Below, in pieces: positions 25,818-33,677 of a stretch of 38,062 bases of DNA. Below the pieces are notes generated by a model. The model had not been told where the DNA came from, did no database searches, and saw only the letters and a program-made list of their open reading frames with translations. Source of the DNA: Deltaproteobacteria bacterium (GTDB lineage: Bacteria > Desulfobacterota > Desulfuromonadia > Desulfuromonadales > JAAYDE01); NCBI GenBank assembly GCA_016926265.1, contig JAFGOW010000080.1:1-38062 (forward strand), read 5' to 3'. A program made the translations under genes and the position numbers. How positions within the stretch are numbered: position 1 is the first letter of the stretch; every line of letters starts with the position of its first letter.

Positions 25818-26690
25818 TCAACCGGCGGAATCCGGGGGCCGGAAGGACGGCGGCCCGGTTCGGTCCGCTCCCTCCTCCGGACCTGGGGAGGCTTTTTCCG
25901 AAGCGGGCCCGGAGTCGGGTGGAAAGGCGCGGCGGATCACCTGGCGGGCCAGAGAGGCGTATTGGAGATGGACTTCGGTGCCCCGTCCATGGATCAGCAG
26001 CGGGTAGATTTTCCCCTGCGGATTGGTGTTGAGGGATTCCACCTTGGGGCTTTTGGAAATGAAGCCGTCGAAACAGCGGTAGCCGCATTTGATGGCGTAG
26101 GCCCGCAGCAGTTCGAAGGGATTGCGGAGGGGGCCGGGGTAGCGGATCCGCAGGTCGATGAGGGAGGGGAGGACGCGGAGCCGCTGGCGCGGCAGCCGGT
26201 AGTAGTCGAAAAAGGCGTAAACGTCGGCGGCGGGTTCCAGCGACGGGAGATCCTTGACGGGGATGATCACCTGATCGGCGGCAAACAGGGCGTTCTGGGT
26301 AAAAATGTCCAGCACCGGGCGGGTGTCGATGACGATGAAGCCCTCCAGTCCCGAACCTGCTAGACCCTGGGCCAGGTTTTCCACCCCGCGGACGCCAAGT
26401 AAAACTGGATCGAGCGCCCCCACCGAGGGGATGAAGTGGACGCCGTATTCGCCCAGCCGCGCCAGATCCCCCGGCGGCTGCGTTGTGAACAGATGGGAGA
26501 CATCGCCGCCGGGCGCGGCGCCGCCGATGCGGAACATGCGGTCCACCGAAAAGTGGTTGTCGAAGCTGAAGATGGTGACCGGAAGCTCTTCCCGCAGGGC
26601 TTTCAGGTAGATGGCCAGATTGACGGCGAGGGTGGTCTTGCCGACCCCTCCTTTTTCGCTGGCGATGGTGATGACGTGGGCGCGGCCCAT
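25818..26690 (-). CDS. Orphan ParA/MinD-like ATPase
   Basis: A 290-aa P-loop ATPase with the deviant Walker A of the ParA/MinD group (SEKGGVGKTT, residues about 11-20) and FIVIDTRP as Walker B. The rest keeps the ParA layout (ADQVIIPVKDLPSLEP). There is no adjacent parB, minC or flhF, so its cargo is unknown. The last 40 residues are proline- and glutamate-rich and likely disordered. I chose the start at 26690 because GGGGAAAAG precedes it. A promoter on this strand lies at 26761-26734, inside the longer open frame, so transcripts would not include an upstream start. It is divergent from xseA. Confidence 0.85.
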   Translation of the reverse strand: MGRAHVITIASEKGGVGKTTLAVNLAIYLKALREELPVTIFSFDNHFSVDRMFRIGGAAPGGDVSHLFTTQPPGDLARLGEYGVHFIPSVGALDPVLLGVRGVENLAQGLAGSGLEGFIVIDTRPVLDIFTQNALFAADQVIIPVKDLPSLEPAADVYAFFDYYRLPRQRLRVLPSLIDLRIRYPGPLRNPFELLRAYAIKCGYRCFDGFISKSPKVESLNTNPQGKIYPLLIHGRGTEVHLQYASLARQVIRRAFPPDSGPASEKASPGPEEGADRTGPPSFRPPDSAG

Positions 26691-26733
26691 AATCTTTTCC
26701 CCGCAAGGCGACAAACAGCTATAATGATCCGCC

Positions 26734-26761
26734 ATTATCCGCAGTCGCCGCTTCCTGTCAA
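26734..26761 (-). promoter_or_regulatory. Sigma-70 type promoter of the ParA-like gene
   Basis: On the minus strand TTGACA occupies 26761-26756, and GATAAT occupies 26739-26734 with a 16-base spacer. Transcription would start near 26727, giving a leader of about 37 bases. Confidence 0.65.
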
Positions 26762-26788
26762 CGCCCAACCGGGAGTCCCGATTTTTTC

Positions 26789-27988
26789 ATGCCTGATGCC
26801 GTAACCGTTCTGACCGTTTCCCGCCTCAACGAACTTCTCAAGGGAGTGGTGGAGGAGAACTTCTGGGAGGTCTGGGTCGAGGGAGAGATTTCGAATTTTT
26901 CGGCCCCCTCTTCGGGACATTATTATTTTGCCCTCAAGGACGAAAAGGCTTCGCTGCGCGCCGTCATGTTCCGTCCCTACAACCGGCTGCTGCCCTTCGT
27001 CCCCCAGGACGGGTTCAAGGTGCTCTGCCGGGGGCGGGTCTCCCTCTATCCCCAGCGGGGCGAGCTGCAACTGGTGGTCGAGGCCCTGGAGATCAGCGGG
27101 GTCGGCAATCTGCACCTGGCTTTCCGGCAACTCCGGGAGCGGCTGGCCGCCGAGGGGCTGTTCGTCCCCGAGCGCAAAAGGCCGCTCCCCGCCCTGCCGC
27201 GCACCGTGGGGGTGGTCACCTCTCCCACCGGGGCGGTGGTCCGGGACATCCTCAAGGTGCTGGCGCGGCGCGGGGCCGGCATCCGCATTCTGCTGGCGCC
27301 GGTGAAGGTGCAGGGGGAGGGGGCCGCCGCCGAGATCGCCGCGGCCATCGGCGATCTCAACCGCCACGGCGGCGCCGATGTCCTGATCGTCGGCCGCGGC
27401 GGCGGTTCGCTGGAGGATCTGTGGGCTTTCAACGAGGAGGTGGTGGCGCGGGCCATTTTCGCCTCGCGACTCCCCGTCATCGCCGCCGTCGGCCATGAGA
27501 CCGACGTCACCATCGCCGACCTGGTCGCCGACCTGCGGGCGCCGACCCCCAGCGCGGCCGCGGAGCTGGTGGTGAAGAGCCGCCTGGAGCTGGAATCGCA
27601 CCTGGATCATCTCGCCATCCGGCTTTCCGGGCGCGTCAACGCTCTGCTCGGTCTGCTCCGGGAGCGGCTGAGCCATCTGGAAAAGAGGCTTCTGGCCCCC
27701 GGCGAAAAGGTGGCGCTGTGGCGGCGCCGGGTCCGGGAAGCCGCTCTGCGCCTGGAGTCCGCCCTGCGGCGCGCCCTGGAACTCCGCTCCGGCCGGCTCT
27801 CCGTGTTGGCCGGGCGCCTGGATGCGCTTTCCCCTCTCAAGACCCTGGCCAGGGGGTTCGCCGTGGTGGCCAGGGAGCGGGACGGGATGCTGGTGCGCCG
27901 CTCCGGCCAGATTGCCGCCGGCGAACGGCTGCTGATCCGTTTCGGGGAAGGGAGCGCCAAGGCCGTTACCGAGGAGATTATCGAATAA
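26789..27988 (+). CDS. xseA: Exodeoxyribonuclease VII large subunit
   Basis: A 399-aa catalytic subunit that degrades single-stranded DNA into oligonucleotides with XseB. It has an N-terminal OB-fold (VEGEISNFSAPSSGHYYF) and then the catalytic domain with VVTSPTGAVVRDI, GRGGGSLEDLWAFNEE and GHETDVTIADLVADLRAPTPSAAAE. The helical C-terminal stalk ends with a KTLARGFAVV beta element. It is somewhat short next to E. coli XseA (about 456 aa), because the helical stalk is reduced. A TATAAT at 26720-26725 could be its -10, with no good -35. It is followed by xseB after 68 bp. Confidence 0.96.
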   Translation: MPDAVTVLTVSRLNELLKGVVEENFWEVWVEGEISNFSAPSSGHYYFALKDEKASLRAVMFRPYNRLLPFVPQDGFKVLCRGRVSLYPQRGELQLVVEALEISGVGNLHLAFRQLRERLAAEGLFVPERKRPLPALPRTVGVVTSPTGAVVRDILKVLARRGAGIRILLAPVKVQGEGAAAEIAAAIGDLNRHGGADVLIVGRGGGSLEDLWAFNEEVVARAIFASRLPVIAAVGHETDVTIADLVADLRAPTPSAAAELVVKSRLELESHLDHLAIRLSGRVNALLGLLRERLSHLEKRLLAPGEKVALWRRRVREAALRLESALRRALELRSGRLSVLAGRLDALSPLKTLARGFAVVARERDGMLVRRSGQIAAGERLLIRFGEGSAKAVTEEIIE

Positions 27989-28056
27989 CCCTGTTTTTGC
28001 GAGCCGCCCTTGGCCTTGACGAGGGGGGGGCCGGGGGATAGATTGGGAGGAAAACG

Positions 28057-28293
28057 ATGGCCAAGGAAAGCTTTGAAAAGGCGCTGCTCAGCCTGGAAAA
28101 GGCCGTGGAGAATCTCGAAAAGGAGGATCTGAGCCTGGAGGAGGCGCTGCGCTGGTTCGAACAGGGGGTGGAACGGCTGGCGCTCTGCCGCAAGGCCCTC
28201 CAGGAGGCCGAAAACAAGGTCGAGCTGTTGATCAAGGAGCGCGACGGGCGGCTGCGGACCCGTCCTTTTGAGGGTCCGGAAGGGGAGGAGTGA
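28057..28293 (+). CDS. xseB: Exodeoxyribonuclease VII small subunit
   Basis: A 78-aa helical protein with the family pattern FEKALLSLEKAVENLEKEDLSLEEAL and WFEQGVERLALCRKAL, which forms the two-helix bundle that wraps the XseA stalk. GGGAGG precedes the ATG. It lies between xseA and ispA, the usual order. Confidence 0.95.
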   Translation: MAKESFEKALLSLEKAVENLEKEDLSLEEALRWFEQGVERLALCRKALQEAENKVELLIKERDGRLRTRPFEGPEGEE

Positions 28294-28357
28294 TGGCCCC
28301 GCGGGACCCGATCCTTGGGGGCGGGCCTTTTGCGTTTTCTTGGAGATCGAGGATGCC

Positions 28358-29248
28358 ATGGATTTGAAGAGTTATCTGAAGGAGCGGGCCGACCGCATCA
28401 ACCGGGCCTTGGAGGGCTATCTCCCCGACGGCGAGATCATCCCCCACAATCTGCACCAGGCCATGCGCTATTCCGTCATGGCCGGCGGCAAGCGGATCCG
28501 GCCGGTGCTGATGATGGCTTCCTGCGAGGCGGCGGGATCCGATTCCGAGCGGGTGGTGCCGGTGGCCTGCGCCATGGAGATGATCCATACCTATTCCCTG
28601 ATCCACGACGATCTGCCGGCCATGGACGACGACGATTTCCGGCGCGGGCGGCCGACCTGCCACAAGGTATTCGGGGAGGCGATGGCGATCCTGGCCGGGG
28701 ACGCGCTGCTCACCGAGGCTTTTGTCCTGCTGTCCGCTCCGGCTACCGTCCAGGGGCTGCCCCACGGCGCGGTGCGCCAGATCATCCAGATCATGGCCCG
28801 CAACGCCGGTTCCTTCGGGATGGTGGGAGGGCAGGCGGTGGATATCGAATCGGAGGGAAAGGAGGTCGATATCCCGACTCTCGAATATATCCATACCCAC
28901 AAAACCGGGGCGCTGATCCTGGCCTCGGTGCAGGCCGGCGCTTTGGCGGGTGGGGCCGATGACAGGGCCTTCGGTCACCTGACCCGTTACGGGGAGATGG
29001 TGGGGCTGGCCTTTCAGATCGCCGACGATATCCTCGACGTGGTCGGGGACGAGAAGCAGCTCGGCAAGAAGGTGGGCGTCGATGAGGCCCGCGGCAAAGC
29101 CACCTATCCGGCCCTGTTCGGGTTGCAGGAGGCGCGGCGGCGGGCGGTCGAGCTCCGCGATTTGGCGGTGGCGGCCCTGGAACCTTTCGGCGCCGCGGCC
29201 GAGCCGCTGCGCCGGATCGCCTGTTATATCGTTGACCGTACCTGCTAG
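28358..29248 (+). CDS. ispA: Polyprenyl (geranyl/farnesyl) diphosphate synthase
   Basis: A 296-aa trans-prenyltransferase that condenses IPP with allylic diphosphates to give FPP or GGPP. The first aspartate-rich motif is DDLPAMD (84-90), followed by [10 protein letters not shown]. The second is DDILD in [13 protein letters not shown]. Substrate-contact motif GGKRIRP is at 43-49. The product length cannot be fixed from the sequence, though the IspA-type first motif favours FPP. I chose the ATG at 28358, where the family start aligns and GAGG precedes it. It lies between xseB and dxs, which supplies the pathway's first committed step. Confidence 0.95.
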   Translation: MDLKSYLKERADRINRALEGYLPDGEIIPHNLHQAMRYSVMAGGKRIRPVLMMASCEAAGSDSERVVPVACAMEMIHTYSLIHDDLPAMDDDDFRRGRPTCHKVFGEAMAILAGDALLTEAFVLLSAPATVQGLPHGAVRQIIQIMARNAGSFGMVGGQAVDIESEGKEVDIPTLEYIHTHKTGALILASVQAGALAGGADDRAFGHLTRYGEMVGLAFQIADDILDVVGDEKQLGKKVGVDEARGKATYPALFGLQEARRRAVELRDLAVAALEPFGAAAEPLRRIACYIVDRTC

Positions 29249-29259
29249 GGAAGATGACC

Positions 29260-31143
29260 ATGACCACCATTCTTGACGGGATTTTGACCCCCCGGGAGAT
29301 CAAAGAACTCACCTTCGGCCAGCTTTCCCAGCTGGCCGCGGAAATCCGCGCCCTGATGATCGATGTCGTGGCGGAAACGGGAGGGCATCTGGCCAGTTCC
29401 CTCGGGGTGGTGGAGCTCACCCTGGCCTTGCATCGGGTTTTTGACACCCCTTCCGACAAGATCGTCTGGGACGTGGGGCACCAGAGCTATGCCCACAAAA
29501 TCATCACCGGCCGGAAGGAGCGTTTCCCGACGCTGCGGCGCCATGGGGGGATCAGCGGTTTTCCCAAGCGGGGCGAGAGCCCCTACGACTGTTTCGATGT
29601 CGGGCACTCCAGCACCTCCATCTCCGCCGCCCTCGGCATGGCTGTCGCCCGCGACAAGCTGGGCGGGAGCGAGAAGATCGTGGCCGTGATCGGCGACGGT
29701 TCGCTGACCGCCGGCCTGGCCCTGGAGGGGCTGAATCAGGCCGGCCACTTGGGCCGCGATCTGATTGTGGTCCTCAATGACAACGAGATGTCCATCTCCC
29801 GCAATGTCGGCGCCCTCTCCTCCTTCCTGAGCCGGAAACTGACCTCCGACTTCTATGTCCGGCTGAAAAAGGAGACCGAGGGCTTCTTGCAGGGGCTCCC
29901 CATGTTCGGCAAGGATCTGCTGGCGCTGGCGCGGCGCGCCGAGGATTCCCTGAAGGGGTTTCTGACGCCGGGGATGCTGTTTGAGGCGTTGGGATTCAAC
30001 TATGTGGGGCCCCTCGACGGCCATGATCTGGAGGAACTGGTAGCCACCCTCGGCAACGTCTCCCGCCTGGGTGGCCCGGTGCTTGTTCATGTGCTGACCA
30101 AAAAAGGGAAAGGTTACGCTCCGGCGGAAAACAATCCTTCCCTGTTCCACGGCGTCGGCCCCTTTGATCGCGACAGCGGCCTGGTCCGCGAGAGCAAGGG
30201 GGGGGCGGGGACCTACACGGCGGTTTTCGGACAGAGCCTGATCGAGATGGCCGAACGGGACGACCGGATCGTCGCCATCACCGCGGCCATGGCCGACGGC
30301 ACCGGCCTGACCGGTTTCCGGGAGCGCTTTCCCGACCGCTTCTTCGATGTCGGGATCGCGGAACCGCATGCCGTCACCTTCGCCGCCGGGCTGGCCTGCC
30401 AGGGACTGCGGCCGGTGGTGGCCATCTATTCGACCTTTCTGCAGCGCGCCTACGACAGCATCCTGCACGATGTCTGTCTCCAGAATCTGCCGGTGGTGTT
30501 CGCTCTGGATCGCGGCGGCCTGGTCGGCTCCGACGGCCCCACCCATCACGGCGCCTTCGATCTTTCCTACCTGCGGCATCTCCCCAACATGACGATCATG
30601 GCCCCCCGGGACGAGGAGGAGTTGAGGCGGGCGCTGGCCACCGCCCTGCTTCACGACGGGCCGTTCGCTTTCCGCTATCCCCGCGGCAAGGGACTGGGGG
30701 TCTCCCGGTCCGTTCCGGCGGTTCCATTGGAGCTCGGGGCAGGGGAAAAACTTTCCGACGGTTCCGATGGAGCAATTTTTGCAATCGGTTCTATGGTGAC
30801 GGTTGCCCAGGAAGCAGCGCTCTCTCTGAGAGAGCAGGGGGTCTCGCTTTCGGTCATCGATCTCCGCTTTGCCAAGCCGCTCGATGCCGCCCTTATTCTG
30901 CGGGAGCTGGAAGCCAAAAGGATCGTCGTCACCGTTGAGGAAAACGTTCTCTGCGGGGGCGTAGGATCGGCGCTTCTGGAACTCCTGGCGCGGAATGGCC
31001 TCAGCCGCCCGGTACTCTGTCTGGGGCTTCCCGATGCGTTTGTGGAACAGGGGACCCAGAGCGAGCTGCGGGCTTTTTGGCGACTGGATGCTGCTGGAAT
31101 CGTCGGGTCGGTGAAAGATTGGATGAAATCTTTGAAACAATGA
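29260..31143 (+). CDS. dxs: 1-deoxy-D-xylulose-5-phosphate synthase
   Basis: A 627-aa thiamine-diphosphate enzyme that joins pyruvate and glyceraldehyde 3-phosphate, the first step of the MEP isoprenoid pathway. Visible motifs are [16 protein letters not shown], the ThDP-binding [15 protein letters not shown], the transketolase pyrimidine domain with [15 protein letters not shown], and the [16 protein letters not shown] loop. I chose the ATG at 29260 because AGGG at 29247-29250 is better spaced for it than for the ATG at 29254. Length is normal. It is 11 bp after ispA. Confidence 0.97.
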   Translation: MTTILDGILTPREIKELTFGQLSQLAAEIRALMIDVVAETGGHLASSLGVVELTLALHRVFDTPSDKIVWDVGHQSYAHKIITGRKERFPTLRRHGGISGFPKRGESPYDCFDVGHSSTSISAALGMAVARDKLGGSEKIVAVIGDGSLTAGLALEGLNQAGHLGRDLIVVLNDNEMSISRNVGALSSFLSRKLTSDFYVRLKKETEGFLQGLPMFGKDLLALARRAEDSLKGFLTPGMLFEALGFNYVGPLDGHDLEELVATLGNVSRLGGPVLVHVLTKKGKGYAPAENNPSLFHGVGPFDRDSGLVRESKGGAGTYTAVFGQSLIEMAERDDRIVAITAAMADGTGLTGFRERFPDRFFDVGIAEPHAVTFAAGLACQGLRPVVAIYSTFLQRAYDSILHDVCLQNLPVVFALDRGGLVGSDGPTHHGAFDLSYLRHLPNMTIMAPRDEEELRRALATALLHDGPFAFRYPRGKGLGVSRSVPAVPLELGAGEKLSDGSDGAIFAIGSMVTVAQEAALSLREQGVSLSVIDLRFAKPLDAALILRELEAKRIVVTVEENVLCGGVGSALLELLARNGLSRPVLCLGLPDAFVEQGTQSELRAFWRLDAAGIVGSVKDWMKSLKQ

Positions 31144-31225
31144 AACGATTGGTTTTTTGGAGGGTGTGCCGCCGATTACCGGGGAGCGCCCGCTGACCTG
31201 AACCTTTTTCCCAGGATCTCGATTT

Positions 31226-32095
31226 ATGGGAGTCGCCCTCAATCTTCCCGTTCCCGATGAAACCAGGGTTCGGCTGCTGAAACTGAAAGAAATTCCCCCT
31301 CCTCCGGCCCTGTCCCGGGAACTGATCCGGCTCGCCGGTGACGAAGAGGCCGAAATCCTGGATGTCATCAAGGTGGTCCAACAGAGTCCGGAGTTGGCCT
31401 CCCTAGTTCTCAACTGGGCCAATTCGGCCTATTACGGCGAACGGAACAAGGTCACTTCCGTCAAGGACGCCATCATCCGGGTACTCGGCCTGGCCGCGTC
31501 CAAAAGCCTGCTTTTGGCGGTTTCCCTCACCAGCACCTTCGACGCCCGCAAAATCCCCTTCTTCCCGCTTGAAAAACATTGGTTTCTGTCGGTGTCCACG
31601 GCCGCCATCGCCCAGAGCCTGGCCTCCCGACTGACGGTCCCCGAACCGCTGGCGACGGGAACGGTCTATAGCGCCGGCCTGCTTCATAATCTGGGGATGC
31701 TGGGGTTGGTGCACGTTTTCCCTGCGGAACTCAAAGCGGTCTTTTTCGGCGACCCCAATCTGTCTCTGAATGTCCGGGTGCATCAAATCCTGGGGATCTC
31801 GCCTTCTTTGGCCGGCGCCTGGCTGGGAAAAAGATGGGGGCTGCCCGAGGAGCTGGTCAATACCTTGAATTTTCATGATGACTGTTCCTACGAGGGGGAT
31901 CACTGGCCACTGGTCCGGCTGGTAGGGCTGGCGTCGAAATTGGCCGAGTGCCATTTCGATGGGAAAAATCTGTCCGATCTTTCTTCCGAATTCCCCTTCG
32001 AGGGGCTGGTACGCATCGGCGACATTTTTACGGCTGTCAGTCAGCTGGAAGACCGGCTGGGAGAGCTGAAAACCTTCGCGCAATTCCTCATGTGA
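31226..32095 (+). CDS. HDOD domain signalling protein
   Basis: A 289-aa protein made almost wholly of an HDOD domain. The IPPPPALSRELIRLAGD opening, the IIRVLGLAASKSLLL region and the YSAGLLHNLGMLGLV segment are typical. HDOD proteins look like HD phosphohydrolases but usually lack the metal-binding HD pair, and act as signalling or scaffold modules. Here the HN in LLHNLG replaces the HD doublet, consistent with an inactive enzyme. The gene following encodes a diguanylate cyclase only 16 bp away, so joint action in c-di-GMP signalling is likely but inferred. Confidence 0.88.
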   Translation: MGVALNLPVPDETRVRLLKLKEIPPPPALSRELIRLAGDEEAEILDVIKVVQQSPELASLVLNWANSAYYGERNKVTSVKDAIIRVLGLAASKSLLLAVSLTSTFDARKIPFFPLEKHWFLSVSTAAIAQSLASRLTVPEPLATGTVYSAGLLHNLGMLGLVHVFPAELKAVFFGDPNLSLNVRVHQILGISPSLAGAWLGKRWGLPEELVNTLNFHDDCSYEGDHWPLVRLVGLASKLAECHFDGKNLSDLSSEFPFEGLVRIGDIFTAVSQLEDRLGELKTFAQFLM

Positions 32096-32111
32096 CACGC
32101 AGGATCGAACC

Positions 32112-33347
32112 GTGGAAAATTTGGCAGCAGGGAAAGCTCTCAAGGATATGACCGACATCTTCAATGAATTGCTCGATTCCCTTTCCACCCTCTATGCTCT
32201 GAGCAATATCCATATCCCCCTGATTTCGGAACGGGAGCTTTTTTTCCAGGCCGCGGAAGTGCTGGTCGAGCACTATGGTTTCGATTGCTGCTCGATGTAC
32301 GTTTATGAGGAGGATGCCCTTTCCAGGGTGGCCGGCCTGACCTGGCAGCAATGGGAAAGTTCGGAGCCGGGGGGGGGCAAGGATGTCCTGACCCCCGAGG
32401 ATACCCTGTTCCTGCAAACCGTCATGGCTCTGGCGACCCAGGCCCGGGAACCTCAGATCTGTGATGATTGTCACGTCGAAACGCTCTACAGCCGGATGGC
32501 CAAGGGGGTCATCCCCGTTCGGATCGGCTGCCTCATCAGCGCGCCGATCCTGATGGGGCAGGAAATTCTTGGAATTCTCAACGTCTCCTACCCGTGCCCT
32601 CATTTTCTGAACGATTGGCAGAAGCGCCTGGTGCCGGTTTTTTCCCGCTTCCTGGGGCAGATCGTCACCTCCAACCGGCTGATGAACAACCTGGAAAGGG
32701 AGGTGCAGATCCGAACCCGCCAGTTGGACAGCCTGCTGGAGGAGACCCGGCGGATGGAACAGCATTACCAGGAACTGGCCATGATCGATGACCTGACGGG
32801 CCTCTTCAACCGTCGTTTTTTCTTTTCCGAAGCCAAGCGGAACCTGGGGCGGGCCTTGCGGCATCAGCATCCTTTCACGATGCTGGTCATCGACCTGGAT
32901 CGTTTCAAGTCCGTCAACGACAACTTCGGCCATGTCGTAGGGGACACGGTGCTCCAGGATGTGGCGCGAGCGGTCAGACAGGTGCTGAGGGAAACCGATA
33001 TCTTCGCCCGCACCGGCGGCGAGGAATTTGCGGTGGCGCTGCCGGAAACGGATACCGCCGGCGGCCGCGATCTCTCCGAGCGAATCCTGACCGCCATCAA
33101 ACGGTTGAGCTGGGTGGCCAACGGCAGCAGCTTCAGCATTACCGCAAGCCTCGGAATGTCCTGCATCACGGCCCAGAACATCGTCCGCTGGGAGGAGATG
33201 GTGGATCGTGTCGAGACCAGCGGCAGGCCATCCAGAACCCACCATTCCTTTCTCCTCGATCGCCTCTATTCCGAAGCGGATACCGCCATGTACATCGCCA
33301 AGCGGAGAGGCGGGGGGCAGGTGGCCCAGTTGGCAGAAATCCTGTGA
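32112..33347 (+). CDS. Diguanylate cyclase with GAF-like sensor (GAF-GGDEF)
   Basis: A 411-aa cytoplasmic protein: GAF-like domain at about 35-185, helical linker (about 190-222), GGDEF domain at about 223-400. The active-site motif is GGEEF (302-306), which supports catalysis (two GTP to c-di-GMP). The inhibitory site RxxD is present as RETD (293-296), five residues before GGEEF, so product feedback is expected. The domain carries an unusual insertion of roughly 25-30 residues (about 354-383) before the closing YSEADTAMYIAKRRGGG. The GAF-like domain has several Cys (59, 60, 117, 120) that might sense redox or metals. The start is GTG at 32112. Confidence 0.9.
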   Translation: MENLAAGKALKDMTDIFNELLDSLSTLYALSNIHIPLISERELFFQAAEVLVEHYGFDCCSMYVYEEDALSRVAGLTWQQWESSEPGGGKDVLTPEDTLFLQTVMALATQAREPQICDDCHVETLYSRMAKGVIPVRIGCLISAPILMGQEILGILNVSYPCPHFLNDWQKRLVPVFSRFLGQIVTSNRLMNNLEREVQIRTRQLDSLLEETRRMEQHYQELAMIDDLTGLFNRRFFFSEAKRNLGRALRHQHPFTMLVIDLDRFKSVNDNFGHVVGDTVLQDVARAVRQVLRETDIFARTGGEEFAVALPETDTAGGRDLSERILTAIKRLSWVANGSSFSITASLGMSCITAQNIVRWEEMVDRVETSGRPSRTHHSFLLDRLYSEADTAMYIAKRRGGGQVAQLAEIL

Positions 33348-33368
33348 GTCCGTTCCCTCAAAAATCCT

Positions 33369-33397
33369 TTGACATTTTTCCCCATTTTTCCTAAAAT
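33369..33397 (+). promoter_or_regulatory. Distal promoter of the CDC48-like gene
   Basis: TTGACA at 33369-33374, a 17-base spacer and TAAAAT at 33392-33397. The start would be near 33404, leaving an untranslated leader of about 270 bases. Confidence 0.7.
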
Positions 33398-33418
33398 CCC
33401 AATTCTGTCAATCTCTCA

Positions 33419-33435
33419 ATTGCCAAGTTGGTAAT
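33419..33435. promoter_or_regulatory. Operator-like palindrome
   Basis: ATTGCCAAGTTGGTAAT is symmetric around 33427 with seven of eight base pairs matched. It lies 22 bases after the -10 box of the distal promoter, a position suited to a repressor site. No regulator gene is adjacent. Confidence 0.4.
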
Positions 33436-33586
33436 GTTCGCCCTGTTTCACCGAGGGGAATTTTATCAAGGCGTCTCCCAGTGCCCCGCATTTAACAACG
33501 CAACGGGCCGATTCACCAACGATCCAAAAGAATTAACAGATTCATCCCAAGCGGCTCCTGGCTCTGCCCGGGATTTCAAAAACCGC

Positions 33587-33615
33587 TTGACAAAATTAGG
33601 ATGAAAGTGTAGCTT
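33587..33615 (+). promoter_or_regulatory. Proximal promoter-like sequence
   Basis: A perfect TTGACA at 33587-33592 is followed after 17 bases by a weak -10, TAGCTT, at 33610-33615. It lies about 60 bp before the start codon of the CDC48-like gene. The poor -10 suggests a need for activation, or chance. Confidence 0.45.
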
Positions 33616-33677
33616 TCCGGCGAACCTTCGGCAGCAGACGTTCTCAAAGAAAACTGAATAGGAGGGTGGGAAGCTTC

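Larger units (their letters stand above)
33348..33677 (+). other. 330-bp regulatory region upstream of the CDC48-like gene
   Basis: No gene was seen. The segment is clearly more AT-rich than its surroundings. It holds a strong promoter match at 33369-33397, a 17-bp palindrome at 33419-33435, a second promoter-like sequence at 33587-33615, and the ribosome-binding site GGAGGG at 33661-33666. Each is listed separately. Confidence 0.7.

Noticed and set aside
26691-26768. Longer N-terminus for the ParA-like protein
   Set aside because: The extra 26 residues do not fit the family, and the gene's promoter lies inside this stretch.
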